DNA of 64,000 bases from Coix lacryma-jobi var. lacryma-jobi (taxonomy: Eukaryota; Streptophyta; Magnoliopsida; Poales; Poaceae): the NCBI GenBank assembly GCA_009763385.1, contig CM019822.1:30312842-30376841 (forward strand), given 5' to 3'. Below, piece after piece: positions 21,961-35,344 of this stretch (its first letter is position 1; the number at the start of each line of letters is the position of its first letter). The notes beneath the pieces are model-generated. The model did not search any database and was not told the DNA's origin. It saw only the letters and a program-made list of their open reading frames with translations. A program made the position numbers and the translations under genes.

Positions 21961-23278
21961 CGAGGACAGGAGGCAAGGCGAAGCTAAAACCGAAGAAGCT
22001 ACTACTGCCTCCGGCCGGTCCCTGTCTGCTGAGGCAACAACTGAAACGAACCGATCTAGCTACTACTAGGCCCTAGCTAGGCACACAGGTGGACGGAAAG
22101 ATTCCAACCAGCATCCTGTCCTGTCATGCGACCGCGCGCGCCCGTGCTCCGCAAGAGGGTTCCTTCCCCGATCGGATCCGATCCACCTGCTACGGATCGG
22201 AGCACGCGCGAGATCATCATGAGATTGCTCGCCCAAATGCCGGCCGGCACCATTCGATGCTACGGATCGGAAGCTCGCCCAAGCACAGCGTAACACGCGC
22301 ATAGTACGCGCGGGAGAAATCGATGTAGTACGACACCTACTCCGGCCTCCTATACATGGGTTTTTCAGCGCTCATCCGTTCTGGCCGTTTTACGTGCGTG
22401 CGCGTGCTTCCGGGGGGAGGCAAAGCAGACCACCGCTAGCTGCTGCAAATTAATGGCGTGTAGCTTTTGTTGGCTTGAAGTATAAGCCGACTTTAATACA
22501 AATTAGTCGTGAAATAGTTCCTCCCACAACAAATTAGCTGTATAAATAAACAGAAGCTGCTTTTAAGTTCTGCCAAATTAAACGGAGCCTTTGATTGAGG
22601 TCGTTAATTTGCTAGCTAGCTTAGCTAGGTCGCGTACGCGGCGATCGTGACGTGCGCGGAGGGTCGTACACGCCGGCCGAATGGAGACGTCCATATCAGC
22701 TATAGCTCGCTCGCCTAGCTTCATGTGTGTTCCGTTCGTGTATGTATGCAGCGTGGACGACACGGGCGGGCGGGTATGCTTCAGCCTTCAGGCGTCAACG
22801 TCGCGCGGGAATTTATAGTACTGTGATGGTCCGGGGAAAACGAATCATAAGCGTCGGCTGATGCGTGTGCTAGTGTGTTAGATGCTACGCCTTAGCTATG
22901 CATAACATGTGGTTATGGGAGGGTTTAGGTACCGTGTACTCATCTATATACCCTCACTGATGAAGAGGGGTATAGTTTCCATGGTAAACAGTACAGTAGT
23001 GCAATTTTCATCGTCATAACTAGTATCCATCAATTCGTGAGACATATATAATAATAAAAAAGTTTGTCTACGACTAATCAAAATATGGAATTTAGAAGAA
23101 AAAAATCTAGCATTCCCTTGACATAAAGCTAAATAAAATGCAAAGGTAGTCAAAAATGAAAACATGAATGGGTTGGTGTGACCTTAGCTGATTGAGCACG
23201 CGCGCTCACACACACTCTCTACCATGATTGAGGCGGCAACAAAAAAGACAAAAACTCAGCAAGCAATCCACTGAGACC

Positions 23279-23350
23279 ATGCGGTCTAGAGGAATTGAAC
23301 TCAGAACCTCAGGCTTCAAGCATTTCTTTCTAACCACTCCACCATAGGCT
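23279..23350 (-). repeat. tRNA-derived module with A-box and B-box
   Basis: On the minus strand TATGGTGGAGTGGTTAG (A-box type) is followed about 28 nt later by GAGTTCAATTCC (B-box type). The spacing suits a pol III internal promoter. The stems do not pair well enough for a functional tRNA, so this is a tRNA relic or the head of a SINE or other element. Confidence 0.4.
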
Positions 23351-24535
23351 CACTTGTCACCAATGAATTCACTTTATTAGCCAATAATTTGTTAAATATT
23401 TGAGCCGATAAATGACTTCAAATAAAAAAAATTGAACTAAAAAGTTTAAAATCTCATAGAGTAATGCAAACTTAGTTTAGATCACCTCTCCACACAAGGT
23501 AATTTAAAAGATAAAAAAATTGAATGTCAAAATTTAAGAACTTGAAACATAAATTTCGAACCCTTGCTGATTTTAAACCAAAAATACATCAACTAAAAAG
23601 TTGTAGATCTTTTCAAACTTTTTTTACAACTTTGATATAAAGTTTGTCTTCATCTCACTTTTATAAAAGTTAAAAAAATTGGTGTTCCGCCTATTTTTAG
23701 AGGTAGGCCACATTGCTAGCCGGTTGTAAAATTTGAAAAAAAAAAAAATTCAAGACTGATGGAGTTTCTAAAGGCCTGGAAATACAAATCACCTCTGAGT
23801 ATCATTCCTTTGCATGTCTCAATACGTGAAGGGCGCACCTCCAATACTATCTCTTTCTTGCACATGTATAAAACTTCTTTGTGGCTGGTAGGGTTCCATG
23901 GATGATGTATATATAGGAGAGAAAATATAGGGAATATAAGAAAAGCCATATCAGATCTATACATATGATGAAGTGGTGGTGTTTAAGAATTACTAGTTGA
24001 TTCTGCCATTGGAGACGGTCGTCATTCGTGTGGTATTGCTCTTGAGGTTAGGAGATATATATGAAGTATATCTCAAGATTCCTTGCCTTTCATTTGGCCA
24101 TAAAGCGTCCTCATTTTTCCATTCCATTAACCAAGTTGGACTAGGTAACCAAAACGAGATATAATTTGACCCTTCGTGTGTAATAATCTTAATCATGAAT
24201 TAACGGGTTTATGAGTCTTGTTTCACAACATATTGTCATCTTATGAGTCTGAGTCGTGTTTGTGATCAAGTGATGTATTAGATCAATGTCACTTATGACA
24301 AGTCCAAACTCTGTTATTCCGCTCGACCTCGTATACATTTGTGTGGATAAATAATGCATGTGCGCATAGTATTTTCACTACCCGCACACACAAGGAGAGT
24401 ATCGACCTGTTTGGTTTGTTTTCGGGTAACGTAACTGAAAATGGAATCGATTCACTGGGGTTTGATTGGTGGGATCATTGATTCCAGACTTTGTTTAGAG
24501 CACACAGAGAAGTTAGGGAAAAAAATCTTTAAAAC

Positions 24536-24760
24536 ATTCCTCTGTCCCAAAATAAATGCAATTCTAGGACTAAGCAAGGTTACCAATACCTTAATTAAAT
24601 TACCAAAATACCCCTATAAAATTGCAATCATTGCGCTTTGGAAGGAAAACGGAAAAGTGCAAAAAGACAAATAGAGTTGTTTTGTCTTACATGTAGAGTT
24701 GTATTTGTTTTGGAACAAATTTTAAACTTTAGAATTGTATTTATTTTGGGACAGAGGAAG
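24536..24760. mobile_element. Stowaway-type MITE
   Basis: Inverted ends TTCCTCTGTCCCAAAATAAA and TTTATTTTGGGACAGAGGAA with TA at the right flank; the left end is slightly eroded. Confidence 0.7.
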
Positions 24761-25029
24761 TAGTTAAGTTACTATTTGTTTATTAGTTTTTAGCTTCTAG
24801 TCAGCAAAAAGGTGAAACAATGGCGCACTCGTCAGCGACTCTGCAATGCAAGATCGGCACAGTGACGCTACCGGCGTTGTGCCAAACAGTGATTAAAGTA
24901 TAAGCATAAGCCTAGCCAAACAGTGCCTCAAAAAAAGAAGCCTAGCCAAACAGGGGCACAGGGCATTAAATATGTACCAGCAGCTCACTGTCACCGAAAA
25001 AGGACGTGGCCTAATAAGCTAGGTATGTA

Positions 25030-25300
25030 CCGCCTTCGTTCATAAAAGAATACAACAATAGAAACTACACGTCGGTCAAATTATTTACTATTTCAACTTT
25101 GATCAAGTTTATAATAAATAATGTTAGTATTTATATTTTCAAATAAATTTATTATAGAAATATATTTTATAACTAACATAATAGTGCTTATTTTGTTCCT
25201 TTTGTTTCATAAGTCTTAGTATTTTTTATATAATTTTAGTCAAAGTTTACGATGTTTGACTTATGATATGAGAATTGTATTCTTTTGTCAATAGAGGAAG
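25030..25300. mobile_element. Degenerate Stowaway-like MITE
   Basis: Left end CTTCGTTCATAAAAGAATACAA pairs imperfectly with the right end TTGTATTCTTTTGTCAATAG followed by AGGAAG, flanked by TA. AT-rich interior. Confidence 0.5.
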
Positions 25301-26086
25301 TACAAGCTCAAGCACCGACTCCGACTGGACTTGTATGTAGTACAAATAAAGCACCAATGCACCATGCCGACTGCTGCGTAGGCTACCAATCGGCCGGCGA
25401 CGACGTGTGTGAGTCGTGACAGACGATGGACATATGGATTTGTTGTTGCGGTTGCGGCAACAAGCCAAGCTACGTATACATTATTCTTGTGATGAATCGT
25501 AGTACGTCGTCTCTTCTACGGAGCAATCATGAAACTAACCCAATTCAATGGTCTCTCATCACATTCACGACTGATTAACTTGTGTTATATCTATATATCA
25601 GCGATTCCTTTTCGAGGAGGTTCACTCGCTATATGCGCCATATATATGTCCATGGACCATGGTCATGCGTGTGTGCATCCGATCGATCGAGCCGGTTATT
25701 ACTCGCTAGCTATGCTCGCGTGACCCAGCAGCAGGCGCGGGCCCGGTCGAGCTAGCTTGGTGTGGTGTCACCCGTCGTCGAGCCCAGCTGATGAAGCAAC
25801 ACGCTAACTTGTACGGTTACTGAATCAAATTAAAAAAAAAAACTTGTACGATTGCTGTTGTGCCACCACGCGTACGTTGTGTCGCGATAGATTAGGACAG
25901 AGCGGTTACTGTGCCGAGGTCTCAACAGATCATAAGAGATCTCGATGTAAATGCAAGTGAGTAGATGAGGGCGACAAGCGCGGGAAATTTAATTTTACTA
26001 GCTGGCTAGCTAGAATCCGAGCCAGCTTTGCGCGACAAAGTTGGCGATCTTGTGACAGGGCAACACGGATTCGCGCTAATTATATA

Positions 26087-26343
26087 CTCCCTCTGTCCCA
26101 AGATATAAGGCACGATTTGACTTGGCACAGTCTTCAAAAATATATTTTGACCTATAATTTCTCTTATAATATATAATTTATAGAAATAAAAGTTTGATCA
26201 TTAGAAAGTATTTCTAAATACAAACATAATACAATTACTTTTATAGTATAAATTTTTCATATGATTAAACTAATTCTTAGTCAAAGATAAGAAAGTTTGA
26301 ATTTTGAAATACGTGCGCGCCTTATATCTTGGGACGGGGGGAG
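26087..26343. mobile_element. Stowaway MITE (257 bp)
   Basis: TIRs CTCCCTCTGTCCCAAGATAT and ATATCTTGGGACGGGGGGAG, flanked on both sides by the TA target duplication. Confidence 0.85.
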
Positions 26344-28852
26344 TAATAACAAGATCCACGTACGTCAGATCCATCAGCTGATCTCTTTCAATTGTGAATC
26401 AATCTATATATTATATTATGTAGGAGTATTATTTATTTATTATACATACATAAATAAATAAATATATATATATATCAATCTATCTCCGCAGGAGGAAACA
26501 ACGTTGGTGTATACTCAAGTGCCTATTATTTGTCTCCATTATATTTGTTATTTCCGAAGTGGACACTATATATATTTATTTTGTCGACCTCATTCATATA
26601 TGTCCTCCGATCCCTCTCTCCTCTAGCCCTAGGTAGGGCAAGTGTGCGCGCATGCATGTATCTTGGACGAAACTGCCATGCGTTTGTTTTTAGACAGGCA
26701 AGTACTTCCCTGTGACCAAGTTGCTCTGGATCATCAATATATCTTGAGAAATGTACATGATGTGCATATATCACATCGATCGTCACTTGGGGTGGGGGAT
26801 CGTATTCACGGGACGAAGGATCTTCTGTGGTGTCCCCCAGCCCCCACTGTGGCGTCTGAGAATTATTGCTTTTTTTAGGGAATATTTCCCACAACTTGAT
26901 CCTAGCTAGCTAGCGAAGCAATAATATACTCTTTGATGGAAGTATACGCCCGTCGTCCAGGTGCAAAGCATGTATAGATAGCTGCATGCAAGTGATCAAC
27001 TATATAGATCGAGCAGTTAGTTTTTTTTTTAGCAGAGAGAGAGAGCAGTTAGCTTGTGACACCGTACCACCACTACTACTACCTGGCGTACATATGCAGG
27101 CGTAGCGCCAAATTAAAGGGCCCCCCATATATGGATGAGCGTATACATATATAGATATATATGGCCACTGCCCACTTGGCTGTACGTGTACCTTTTGGTG
27201 AACAAGGACCTGGCCGGATTATTGAAAGCGGCTGTTTGGCGCGTTGCGAACAACATATGTGCTATGCTTTGGATCAGTGATCAGACGACATCGCATTCGA
27301 GTTCGCGTGTGGCGCAATTGCAGCCGTAACGACACATTTCCCGTGCTGCAGCATGCATGCGCATTATTTACAGCATCAGACACACAATATATATGCAACG
27401 ACGGCTGCGTTCGTGTACGTGCGAGCGGCTACATCATCGGCGTCATCGTTTACTTACGCGCGCGATGCCGCATGGCTGATGCATGAGTCCCCATCCAATG
27501 CGCGAGCGACATAAGATGCGTGATGTCCAAAAATTAAAGGATCATCTTTAGCTATACGTGCCATACTTACTGCTATATATAGTTCAGCACGTAGTTTATT
27601 ATTATTCATTCATTAGTTGGGCGGCGAAGAAGGCCGCAGATGATCATCAGACGGAGCTACAGAGCTGGTACATATCAAGCTAAAACTTGAGTACGTGCAT
27701 ACGCTCATGCACACGCATCGTTATTTCGTCCCTTAAACGCCAAAGGTTAAGCGGCCAGGGAGAAACACGTACGCGTGATACTTAATTTATTATACATACT
27801 GCATAGTGCATACTTAACCGGCCTTGTCTTCTTTCAATAAAACATATCGCTCTCAACACACAACTTGAAGCATAAATTTATTAGGCAATGTGTTCATGTG
27901 AGCTGCGCAGATGCATGCAGTGGCGGCCGGCCTCCCGGCCCGCCCATGCATCACGAGTAGAGCAACAAACCTACACACATGCAGCAGACACGATTTTATA
28001 CAACACAGTGGATGTCGTCATCACTCGTCAGGAGACAGTAGTAGTAGTAGTAGTCGATCGGCTGGACAATTAGTCACAGGGGATTGTGCGCAGGGAAGCC
28101 TCCAAAACCTGAACACAACTTACATGGCAAATTGTTCATCCAATAATCTAGCTACTCCGTAATTGACAACATGACGCTGATCTGCGCACAGGCGGCAAAA
28201 CTGTGCATCATAGGCGGCATGCATATGGCCTTGGATCGGATCGGACGACCATATGGCGTCATGGCGAGCCTGGGACTAGTAGAGCTCCAAGGTGCATGAG
28301 CCAGCACGCCTGGATCTGCACGGATCTTGCGTCCAACAGCTGGTAGCGGCGGCGAGCCGGCGAACGGTATTGCCGCCATACTGCGCTAGGCCACGGGACA
28401 CACGGTTTTTTTTTTTTTTTTTGGAGAGAGAGGGAGCCACCCACACCACACAGGTGGGCCTGCGACACTGCCCAGTTTCTCACAGCCCCAACGGGTACGC
28501 AATTCGATCCCCCTTCGGCCCACAGCCACGACAATGGGCCACCCCAGATGCCGCGAGTCTCGGCCTCATCCTCACGACGCGCAGCCAGGCGCTTCCAGAG
28601 CGTTCCACGCCATTCGGTCTCTCACCACGATCACACAACACAACACAACCCTCTCTCCCGGTCCCGGAGCAGGAGCACCTCTCCCAACCGCAATCGCAAT
28701 CGCAACCGCAACCGCAACCTCACACGGACACGGTCGAGCCGGCGAACACCTCGACCTCACGCCACCCCGTCCAGCCCCAGTGCTCCGGCGATCCGGTCTC
28801 TCCAGAGTCCAGACGCGTCTCCGCGCCCCTCGGCCGACCCCGGCGCCGCCAC

Positions 28853-31715
28853 ATGTCGACGCAGTCCATTTCGCCGGCCTCCGCGTCCGCGCAGTTCACC
28901 TACCCAGCTGCGGCGGCGGCGGCCCCGCCCTACTTCCCCGTGCCCTTCCACCTCCAGAACCCGCAGTACACCGCATGGCCAGCGGGGACCGCAGCCGCGC
29001 CGCCGTTGGCGCCGGTGCCTGCGTACAACGCCATCTATCCCATGCCCCAAATCCAGCAGGTACATAGCCATACACGCGAGCTGCACCTTCGGATTAGAGT
29101 TTCGAGGGCTATGTTTTTGATGATCTATTTGAGTATACGTATAAGTGAAGGTGATTGTGGATTTGGCGATGGGGACAATCTAGCTAGATGCGTTCTGTCT
29201 CCGCGGGTTGGGGAGACGAAAGAGCTCTCTGCAGTTTTGTGCTTTTTTTGATGCGGCCATTCTATTAATAATACTCCTATGTTCTGTCTTTTCTTTTCCT
29301 CTTGGTTAGACACCTAGTAGCACATAATAAAATCATGTGATTAGTGATGTATCTTCTGTCTTACCATCTCGGTTAGACACCGAATACGTAATAAAATCAT
29401 GCGGTTAGTGATGGTTATGCCACTATATATGTAGGAACTTTATATTATCCTACCTTTGATAGCTAATGATTCTGACAAACGTCCATCCTAATTCATCAGA
29501 CATCTCTCTAGATCACTGTATATAGACTTTCAGAGGAAACTATTTATTGTCTTTCAAGATCTAGTTGCAAAATGTTCCATGGAAAATGAACAATTGATCC
29601 ATGATGCAATTCTTAATGGTGCATTCCCTGTGTTATGTAGCTCTTAGGCCATGAGGTCTTTATAAAACTATTTGTGCAAGATAACTTCCGTACGCAACAA
29701 GCAATTTGTGTGGGTTAGTGCTGATTCTTTTTCAAGAAACATCCACACCACATCCAAATGAAATGAGGGTGGCAGTATGTGGGTTTCACATACTGTCTTC
29801 ACTCCAAGAGAAATAGCTATTGTCATGTGATATCTTTTTCCTGTTGACACTTGACAAGTTAAAAGTGCAAGCTTTGGTTCAGTAGAATTGCATTATACCA
29901 TTGCTTCATAAGATCTTATACCTACATGTATCCTTTGTGTCTTCCAGGCCCAACAGTTGTTCCAAAAGGACTCGAAGATAATTACTCCTGAAGCTCTAGC
30001 TACTGTTAAGGCAGCTATTGCAAATAGTGAGAAAGACAAGAAGGTTCAAGCAACAAAAAAGACAGTGCCTCGAAAGGCAGCTGGGCAAAGTTGGGAGGAC
30101 CCTACCTTAGTTGATTGGCTTGAAAGTAAGATATCTAATTCTCTATTGTCTTCTTTTCACAATGTTTCTCAAATGCTCCAATTTTGTGGTTATGGAATAA
30201 TCCTTAACCTGGCAATGTGGTGGTTTTTTTAGCTCTTATTGTCCGATATCTTGCAGACAACCACCATGAGAAAATGTCAGTCTCACAGGCAAGATCTAAT
30301 GCTCTATCTATTATGCTTTGATCTGAAACAAATTGCTCTTTTTCCTTTCTCTAAAGGTACTCAAGGATGTGATTGTAGCCCAACAGATTGCCACATGGGA
30401 TTTAGGTGGGCATGCAGATGATTACTAAACATTTTCAAATTACCTAATTCATATGCTTACCTGAATATTGTTTCATGCTCCTTTATTAATCTTGGACATG
30501 CTTATGCTGTTATATGAATATATCAGTTTCTTCTAGTGATGTTTGATGCAAATATATGTGTAGGGTTTCAGTCTCTTCGTGCATTAACATGCACACACCC
30601 CTACTGCTATATCCCTCCATTACTAAGTTCTCCATATTAGCCAGTGAAGAGTCATGGAAAGACTGGTGGCATGCTTGTTCTGTCAATTGTTGATTTGTTG
30701 GCCATAGGAACTTTTTCTTGGCTGCTTTCTCCATTTCTCCTTCCCTCTTCATATGTTTGATTTAAAGTTTGAATGATGTTCATCCACCTACCAATATTTA
30801 TGTAATGTCCACAACTTCTAAGATGTGTCAGAGATGTCTTTTTCATGAAAAAAAATGGTATCGTTAAATTTGCTCCATTTCGGTCAATGTGGCTCTTCAA
30901 GTATTTAATTAATAGTTAATTCTATAATTGTTTTGCTAGCACTCACCTGCTCAGTGGCCACAACTTCAAGTTTTGAATTGCACTACTTAAGTCATTTGTG
31001 CATTGATAATGTGATTCTACCTTGTAATCTTCCTTATGACAATTCATTTAGTTTCTTTAGGGATACTTCAAATAGCCCAATTGACAATTGCTTGATCTCT
31101 CATCTGCAGATGATTTTCGTTTGTTCTGTGGTGATCTTGGAAATGAAGTGAATGATGATGTTCTTGCAAAGGCATTCTCAAAGTATCCATCCTTCAATAT
31201 GGCCAGGGTGAGTTTGACTTTTACCATACAGTTACATTGTTCTTTTCTACTTCCTAACAGTTTTAATATTCTATTTTTCATTAAGCGAATGTTGACCTCT
31301 TTTGTACCAGGTTATACGGGACAAGTGGACTGGTAAAACTAAAGGATATGGTTTTGTTAGTTTTGCTAATGCATCTGATTTTGCTTCTGCCTTTAAGGAG
31401 ATGAATGGTATGAATACTCGTTCTTTTGATGCATCCTTTAGCACCAGAGGTACTGCAACTTACAGAACTAAGAATCATGCAGGTAAATATGTCGGAAACC
31501 GGCCAATCAAATTACGGAAGAGCACATGGAAGAACAGGATAGACTTCGAAGCTTTGGAGAAGGGAAAGGTTAGTTCTCATTGTTTGTGTTCCTTTTATAT
31601 ACTCCTATATATATGTATGAGTGCTCAGCTTGCTCATGTGCATTCTGCTAATTTTCTGCAGACTCATCCACAGAAGAAAATCAAACTGCAGAAGAGGAGT
31701 GTTCTTCACAAGTGA
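28853..31715 (+). CDS. RBM42: RBM42-type RNA-binding protein (single RRM)
   Basis: Exons 28853-29059, 29948-30125, 31110-31207, 31311-31407, 31483-31568 and 31662-31715 total 720 bp, 239 residues plus stop; all introns are GT...AG and phases match. The first 69 residues are Ala/Pro-rich. Residues 70-128 contain a conserved lead (QSWEDPTLVDWLE). The RRM spans about 130-209, with RNP2 LFCGDL (133-138) and RNP1 KGYGFVSF (172-179), then GKYVGNRPIKLRKSTWK. The C-terminus is short and basic (KRSVLHK). This matches eukaryotic RBM42, a nuclear RNA-binding protein linked to hnRNP K and splicing complexes in animals. The ATG is the first in frame upstream of the Ala/Pro-rich lead. The 5'UTR probably starts near 28600-28640. 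The 3' neighbour is convergent. Confidence 0.92.
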
Positions 31716-31990
31716 AACGGAAAAATTTTGTTTGTTCATCGTCAGTATCACATTTGGGAAGGTTGTCTGAAGCTTTAGCAGTTTTAGTACATCAGGTGTA
31801 CCGTGTTTGTCTACTCTGCCAATCGCAGTCGATGTTATGTTGGTGATTGAACGTGTGTAGCCGAATACTTTGCGCCTGCGGTGTAATGTTCCAATCTTTT
31901 ACTATGGAACGTGTAGTTGTAAATACTCCAGTGACCAGTGCTATTATGGTGAATTATTCTGTGATTTTATTCAGAAACTCGTGGATGTTG
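31716..31990 (+). other. 3'UTR and downstream flank of the RBM42-like gene
   Basis: No further exon is seen. No canonical AATAAA, but ATTTTATTCAG-type AT-rich DNA near 31960 may serve for polyadenylation. Confidence 0.4.
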
Positions 31991-32750
31991 GCCTGTTTGG
32001 ATCCTAGTGCTAATAGTAGCTAACTAGCTATGTGACCAGTGCTTGTTCATATTCTGTGATTTTGTTAAAAAATTATGTGTACCTTCCATGGTTATCTCAG
32101 GATCCACTATTACTACTAATAACTAATGGTTGCTAGCTACTCTCTTCATTCTGAAATGCAAGGCATCCTGGTGATTCTTAGACAAAATAAGAAGTCTAAC
32201 AAACGATCACTTTGCCCCCTCACTAATTAGAATAAGGGAGTAGTAGTTTAGTTACTCTCACTAATTAGGAGCTATATCCAAGCAATTTTTAGACAAAATA
32301 AGAAGTCTAACAAAACATCACTTTGCCTTTCACTAATTAGATGAAGGTAATTCAATTGTTCTCACAAATTAGGTTGGGGATGGTAGTTTAGTTGTTATTT
32401 TTCTTAGTTACTGGCTAGCTGCTTCGGGTGACGCTAAGTTTGAAAGGAATTCCAATATTGTATGTGTCAAAAAAGACAGGTGAGTGAGGGGGTTGAGGAT
32501 CCATAATAACTTGTATTTTGGTACATATCAACCTCAAAATACTTTGATTTTTGGTCTAAATTTTAAACTCTGGATCCTTTATATTATAAGACAAAGTAAG
32601 TATTAGTTAGCTAATTATTAGCAAGGATTCACATGTCATTGAGTGGTTGGAATCTATTGGTGCATGTTAATGTAAGCAGGACTCTAGTTAATAGTCAGTA
32701 GCTCTGCATCCTAAATTTATTTGCTAACTATTAGCACCAACGAATCCAAA
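31991..32750. mobile_element. TIR-type MITE between the convergent genes
   Basis: Left end GGCCTGTTTGGATCCTAGTG with GCTAATAGT shortly after; right end ACTATTAGCACCAACGAATC followed by CAAA, an inverted match. Superfamily not assigned; the TGTTTGGATCC end is common in grass MITEs. The interior holds a duplicated ~111-bp unit. Confidence 0.5.
32178..32325. repeat. Direct repeat, period about 111 bp
   Basis: TTAGACAAAATAAGAAGTCT followed by AACAAA and ATCACTTTGCC occurs at 32178 and again at 32289, followed both times by CACTAATTAG. Confidence 0.75.
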
Positions 32751-33186
32751 TATGCACTTACTTTTAGTTTCTCTACATGAAAGTTATCTAAATTGTCAGT
32801 GATGACTGCTTGACTGTTTATGAAAACGTTCAACTGTGTTGGAATTGGACAGCCGGCTGAGCTACAACTGGGTAGCCTACAGGCAACACGGTGATCCAAC
32901 GGGGACAATAACATCAAATTAAGTTGCATACTGGGTAGCCTACAAGAGAATTACGAGTTCCACAACATCATATGTAGATCTGTAACAGGGACTGAGTTTG
33001 GAAACTAAATTTGTTGAGAACTGTCAATTCTCTGTGTAAGTATCCATGGTCGATCATGCTGACAGATTATTACCATTTTGTATAGTTTTCCAAGGGGAAG
33101 ATGGCTATGGAAAACAGGTATATCCTCGGGAACACTTGAGTTTCATAAGACATGTTTATTTTGTTGTAACCAGCATGGAGATTGCT

Positions 33187-35344
33187 CTATGAAGCCTTCA
33201 TATCATCAAGACCGACGCTCGCCTGCAAAGAATAGCAGCACTGAAGCTATTTCACAAGAGACCAAAGTAGCAAAACAACCAAATCTTAACTTGGGAGAGA
33301 CCATACCAGAAAGTTGTGATTTTCTTTGAGGAAAGGAGAGAAGGTTGTGCAAAATTTCTCAATATCTGCATTGATGTCACCAGTTCCACTAATGACCTCC
33401 ATAAATTTATCTCTATTAGGAGCAAGCCTCATGGCCACCTGTGATCAACTCATATAAGTAAATCAACAAAATGAAAGGACAAATCAAAGAGATATACTGA
33501 CTAAAAGCATGCAAAATGTCTTAAAAGATGAGCACGATGACCTATTTCCATACAGGAATGAAGCAACAACTATTTCATTAGACATTTGTATTGGCAAACC
33601 TCAAATTAAGTAAATGACTATCTTGTGTTTGTCGTGTGCAGCTGTAAATTGTAAAAACACCTGTTTTAACTTTTTAGATCCAATTCTAGTCTTTTTTTTT
33701 GCAAGACCTTTGGCTTTTATTTATCTAAATAAAAAGGATGCTGAGAGAGAGAGAGAGAGCTGGGTGGAAGAATTTGGATTGGTGATGCCATAGATACAAA
33801 TTGGATGTGACAAGCAAATATTCTTGAAAGAACTTTTCAGATTTAAAAACAAGTCAAAGCTGTCCTTCGATCTATCATGCACTTGCTATTCAGGTTGGCA
33901 ATCCATGTGAAACTATACTTCGCATTTCCAGAATTCTTATGTTGATTATATATTTTCTTAAACAAGAATGTTGAAGACAGATTGCCTTGTGTGGATAGAA
34001 TTCAAACACTTGTATGGATCATTATAGAGTGAAAGATTCTACCGTAAAACTAGAACTGGCAAGCCAGCCATGAAATTTCTTCAGAGTCTTGGTGTATGAA
34101 TCAGTGCAAGCTTGACTCATGATCCAGTCTGGATGCTCAAGAAGGTTACGAAACAACTCAACAAGGAAATCCATGGCCCTGACATGTGAAATTTTTGAGT
34201 AAACAAAAGTCACGTACTTGGCATGCTGATCAAGTAGCACGAAATTTTGAGTAAATAAAAGTCACATACTTGACATGCTGATCAGGTTGCAATGAGAAGT
34301 AACTAAGTACCTCGTGAGCCACAGAAGCCCATTTGTGCAGCTTGAGGAACCTTTTGCGGTCTTGTTTTGAACTTCTTCCTGAGCCATGCTGTACAAGTGT
34401 TCATACTTTGATGGATCTGAACAATACTTGTTTTCCAGTCTCTAACAGAAGAGGATCAAGTCAAGTGAAATTACAAAGAAAAAAACAACTTGGAACTTGG
34501 AACTCCGAGGGCTCCCGAAGTGAAACGAACTAAGCAAGAAGCAGAATGACAGATCAGTCTAAAGTAGCTATCGGTATGAATTATCACAACATATATATAA
34601 CTGAAAGACAACATTAACACCACAGCCATCTAATTACCAACATAAAAGAATGGAAGATAACCTTCGATTGATACTAGTATAATAGAAATTTTGCAGAAAG
34701 ATTTACTTACCGTGATATTGCCACCGATATCACTCTTAACGATTGCCATAGCAGCTCCAAATTTATCTGGTTCATAAAAGCAGGGGCTAAAGGGAAAATT
34801 GTTGAAAAATGGTATACTGTTTAAGCAACACAAGTGCAGCTCAACATAAAGGCACACAGAACCACAGTTTTAAGACTCAAAGGTTTGCTCTTCAATGGTT
34901 GAAGACAACACCAAAGCTTTGATTTAAGGATCAACACAAACGTCGCACACATATGTGCACAAAATTTGCATCCATCCAAAACTCAAGAATCAAGATAGGG
35001 GACCTTTACTGAATCCAGCAATAACATCATCGTGATTTCACAGAGAATGTTTAAAAAAAAACATGTGTCTCCAAGGTGGCATAACCATCGATGATAATTT
35101 GTCTTAGCTATCAGAAAACCTGAACTTCTGAACTAAGCATGGTACCAAATCACAGATTAAGTAATGCAGCTACTGCTACTTAAATTTCAAAACCTCATGC
35201 AGCTGACAGCGAAGCAAATGAGTTACCGAGGACAGGCAAGATTTGCTTGCAGACATCAAGGAAAGGCTTGGTGAGAATGACTCCGTTCTCTGCCTTGACA
35301 TGCTTCATTCCTTCCAAAGAGGGGGTGAACACCGTCTCTGCCAT
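33187..35344 (-). CDS. ACD11-type glycolipid-transfer-domain (GLTP) protein
   Basis: Coding exons 35344-35227, 34766-34711, 34441-34311, 34178-34043, 33438-33307 and 33222-33187 total 609 bp, 202 residues plus stop, with GT...AG introns and matching phases. The last exon is only 36 bp (ASVGLDDMKAS). The protein is a complete GLTP fold: MAETVFTPSLEGMKHVK at the start, then VKSDIGGNI (D52, N56), GLLWLTRAMDF (W99, R102) and KFHGWLA (H138), the positions that form the lipid head-group site in the family. ACD11/CPTP-type proteins move ceramide-1-phosphate or related sphingolipids between membranes in the cytosol; loss of Arabidopsis ACD11 triggers cell death. The closest type appears to be the At4g39670-like group, judged from memory. 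A 5'UTR intron is likely (35353-35605). Confidence 0.92.

Larger units (their letters stand above)
22000..28290. other. Intergenic region between the NAC and RBM42-like genes
   Basis: No gene supported. The first 700 bp is NAC upstream DNA, with a repeated CTACGGATCGGA word (22182 and 22259). 23270-23730 is TE-derived AT-rich DNA with a tRNA-like module. Stowaway-type MITEs lie at 24536-24760, 25030-25300 and 26087-26343. 26380-28290 is low-complexity, rich in TATA, CATG and GATC words, with a GTA repeat near 28038. Confidence 0.55.

Noticed and set aside
23200..23730. Possible protein-coding remnant in the AT-rich block around the tRNA-like tract
   Set aside because: No frame longer than about 80 codons and no motif; left as transposon-derived DNA.
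28292..29251. 319-codon frame overlapping the RBM42-like first exon
   Set aside because: It includes untranslated leader and reads into intron 1; only the part from 28853 to 29059 belongs to the gene.
30250..30295. Possible extra small exon of the RBM42-like gene (TTGCAG then 36 bases)
   Set aside because: Skipping it gives an unbroken frame (WLE joined to NDFRLFCGDL) as in the family; including it would need a GC donor and insert non-conserved residues.
33286..33306. A stop 21 bases past exon 5 of the GLTP gene (ending VWSLPS), suggesting a truncated protein
   Set aside because: A consensus donor lies at 33306/33307 and a 36-bp last exon (33222-33187) restores the family C-terminus, so the gene is intact.
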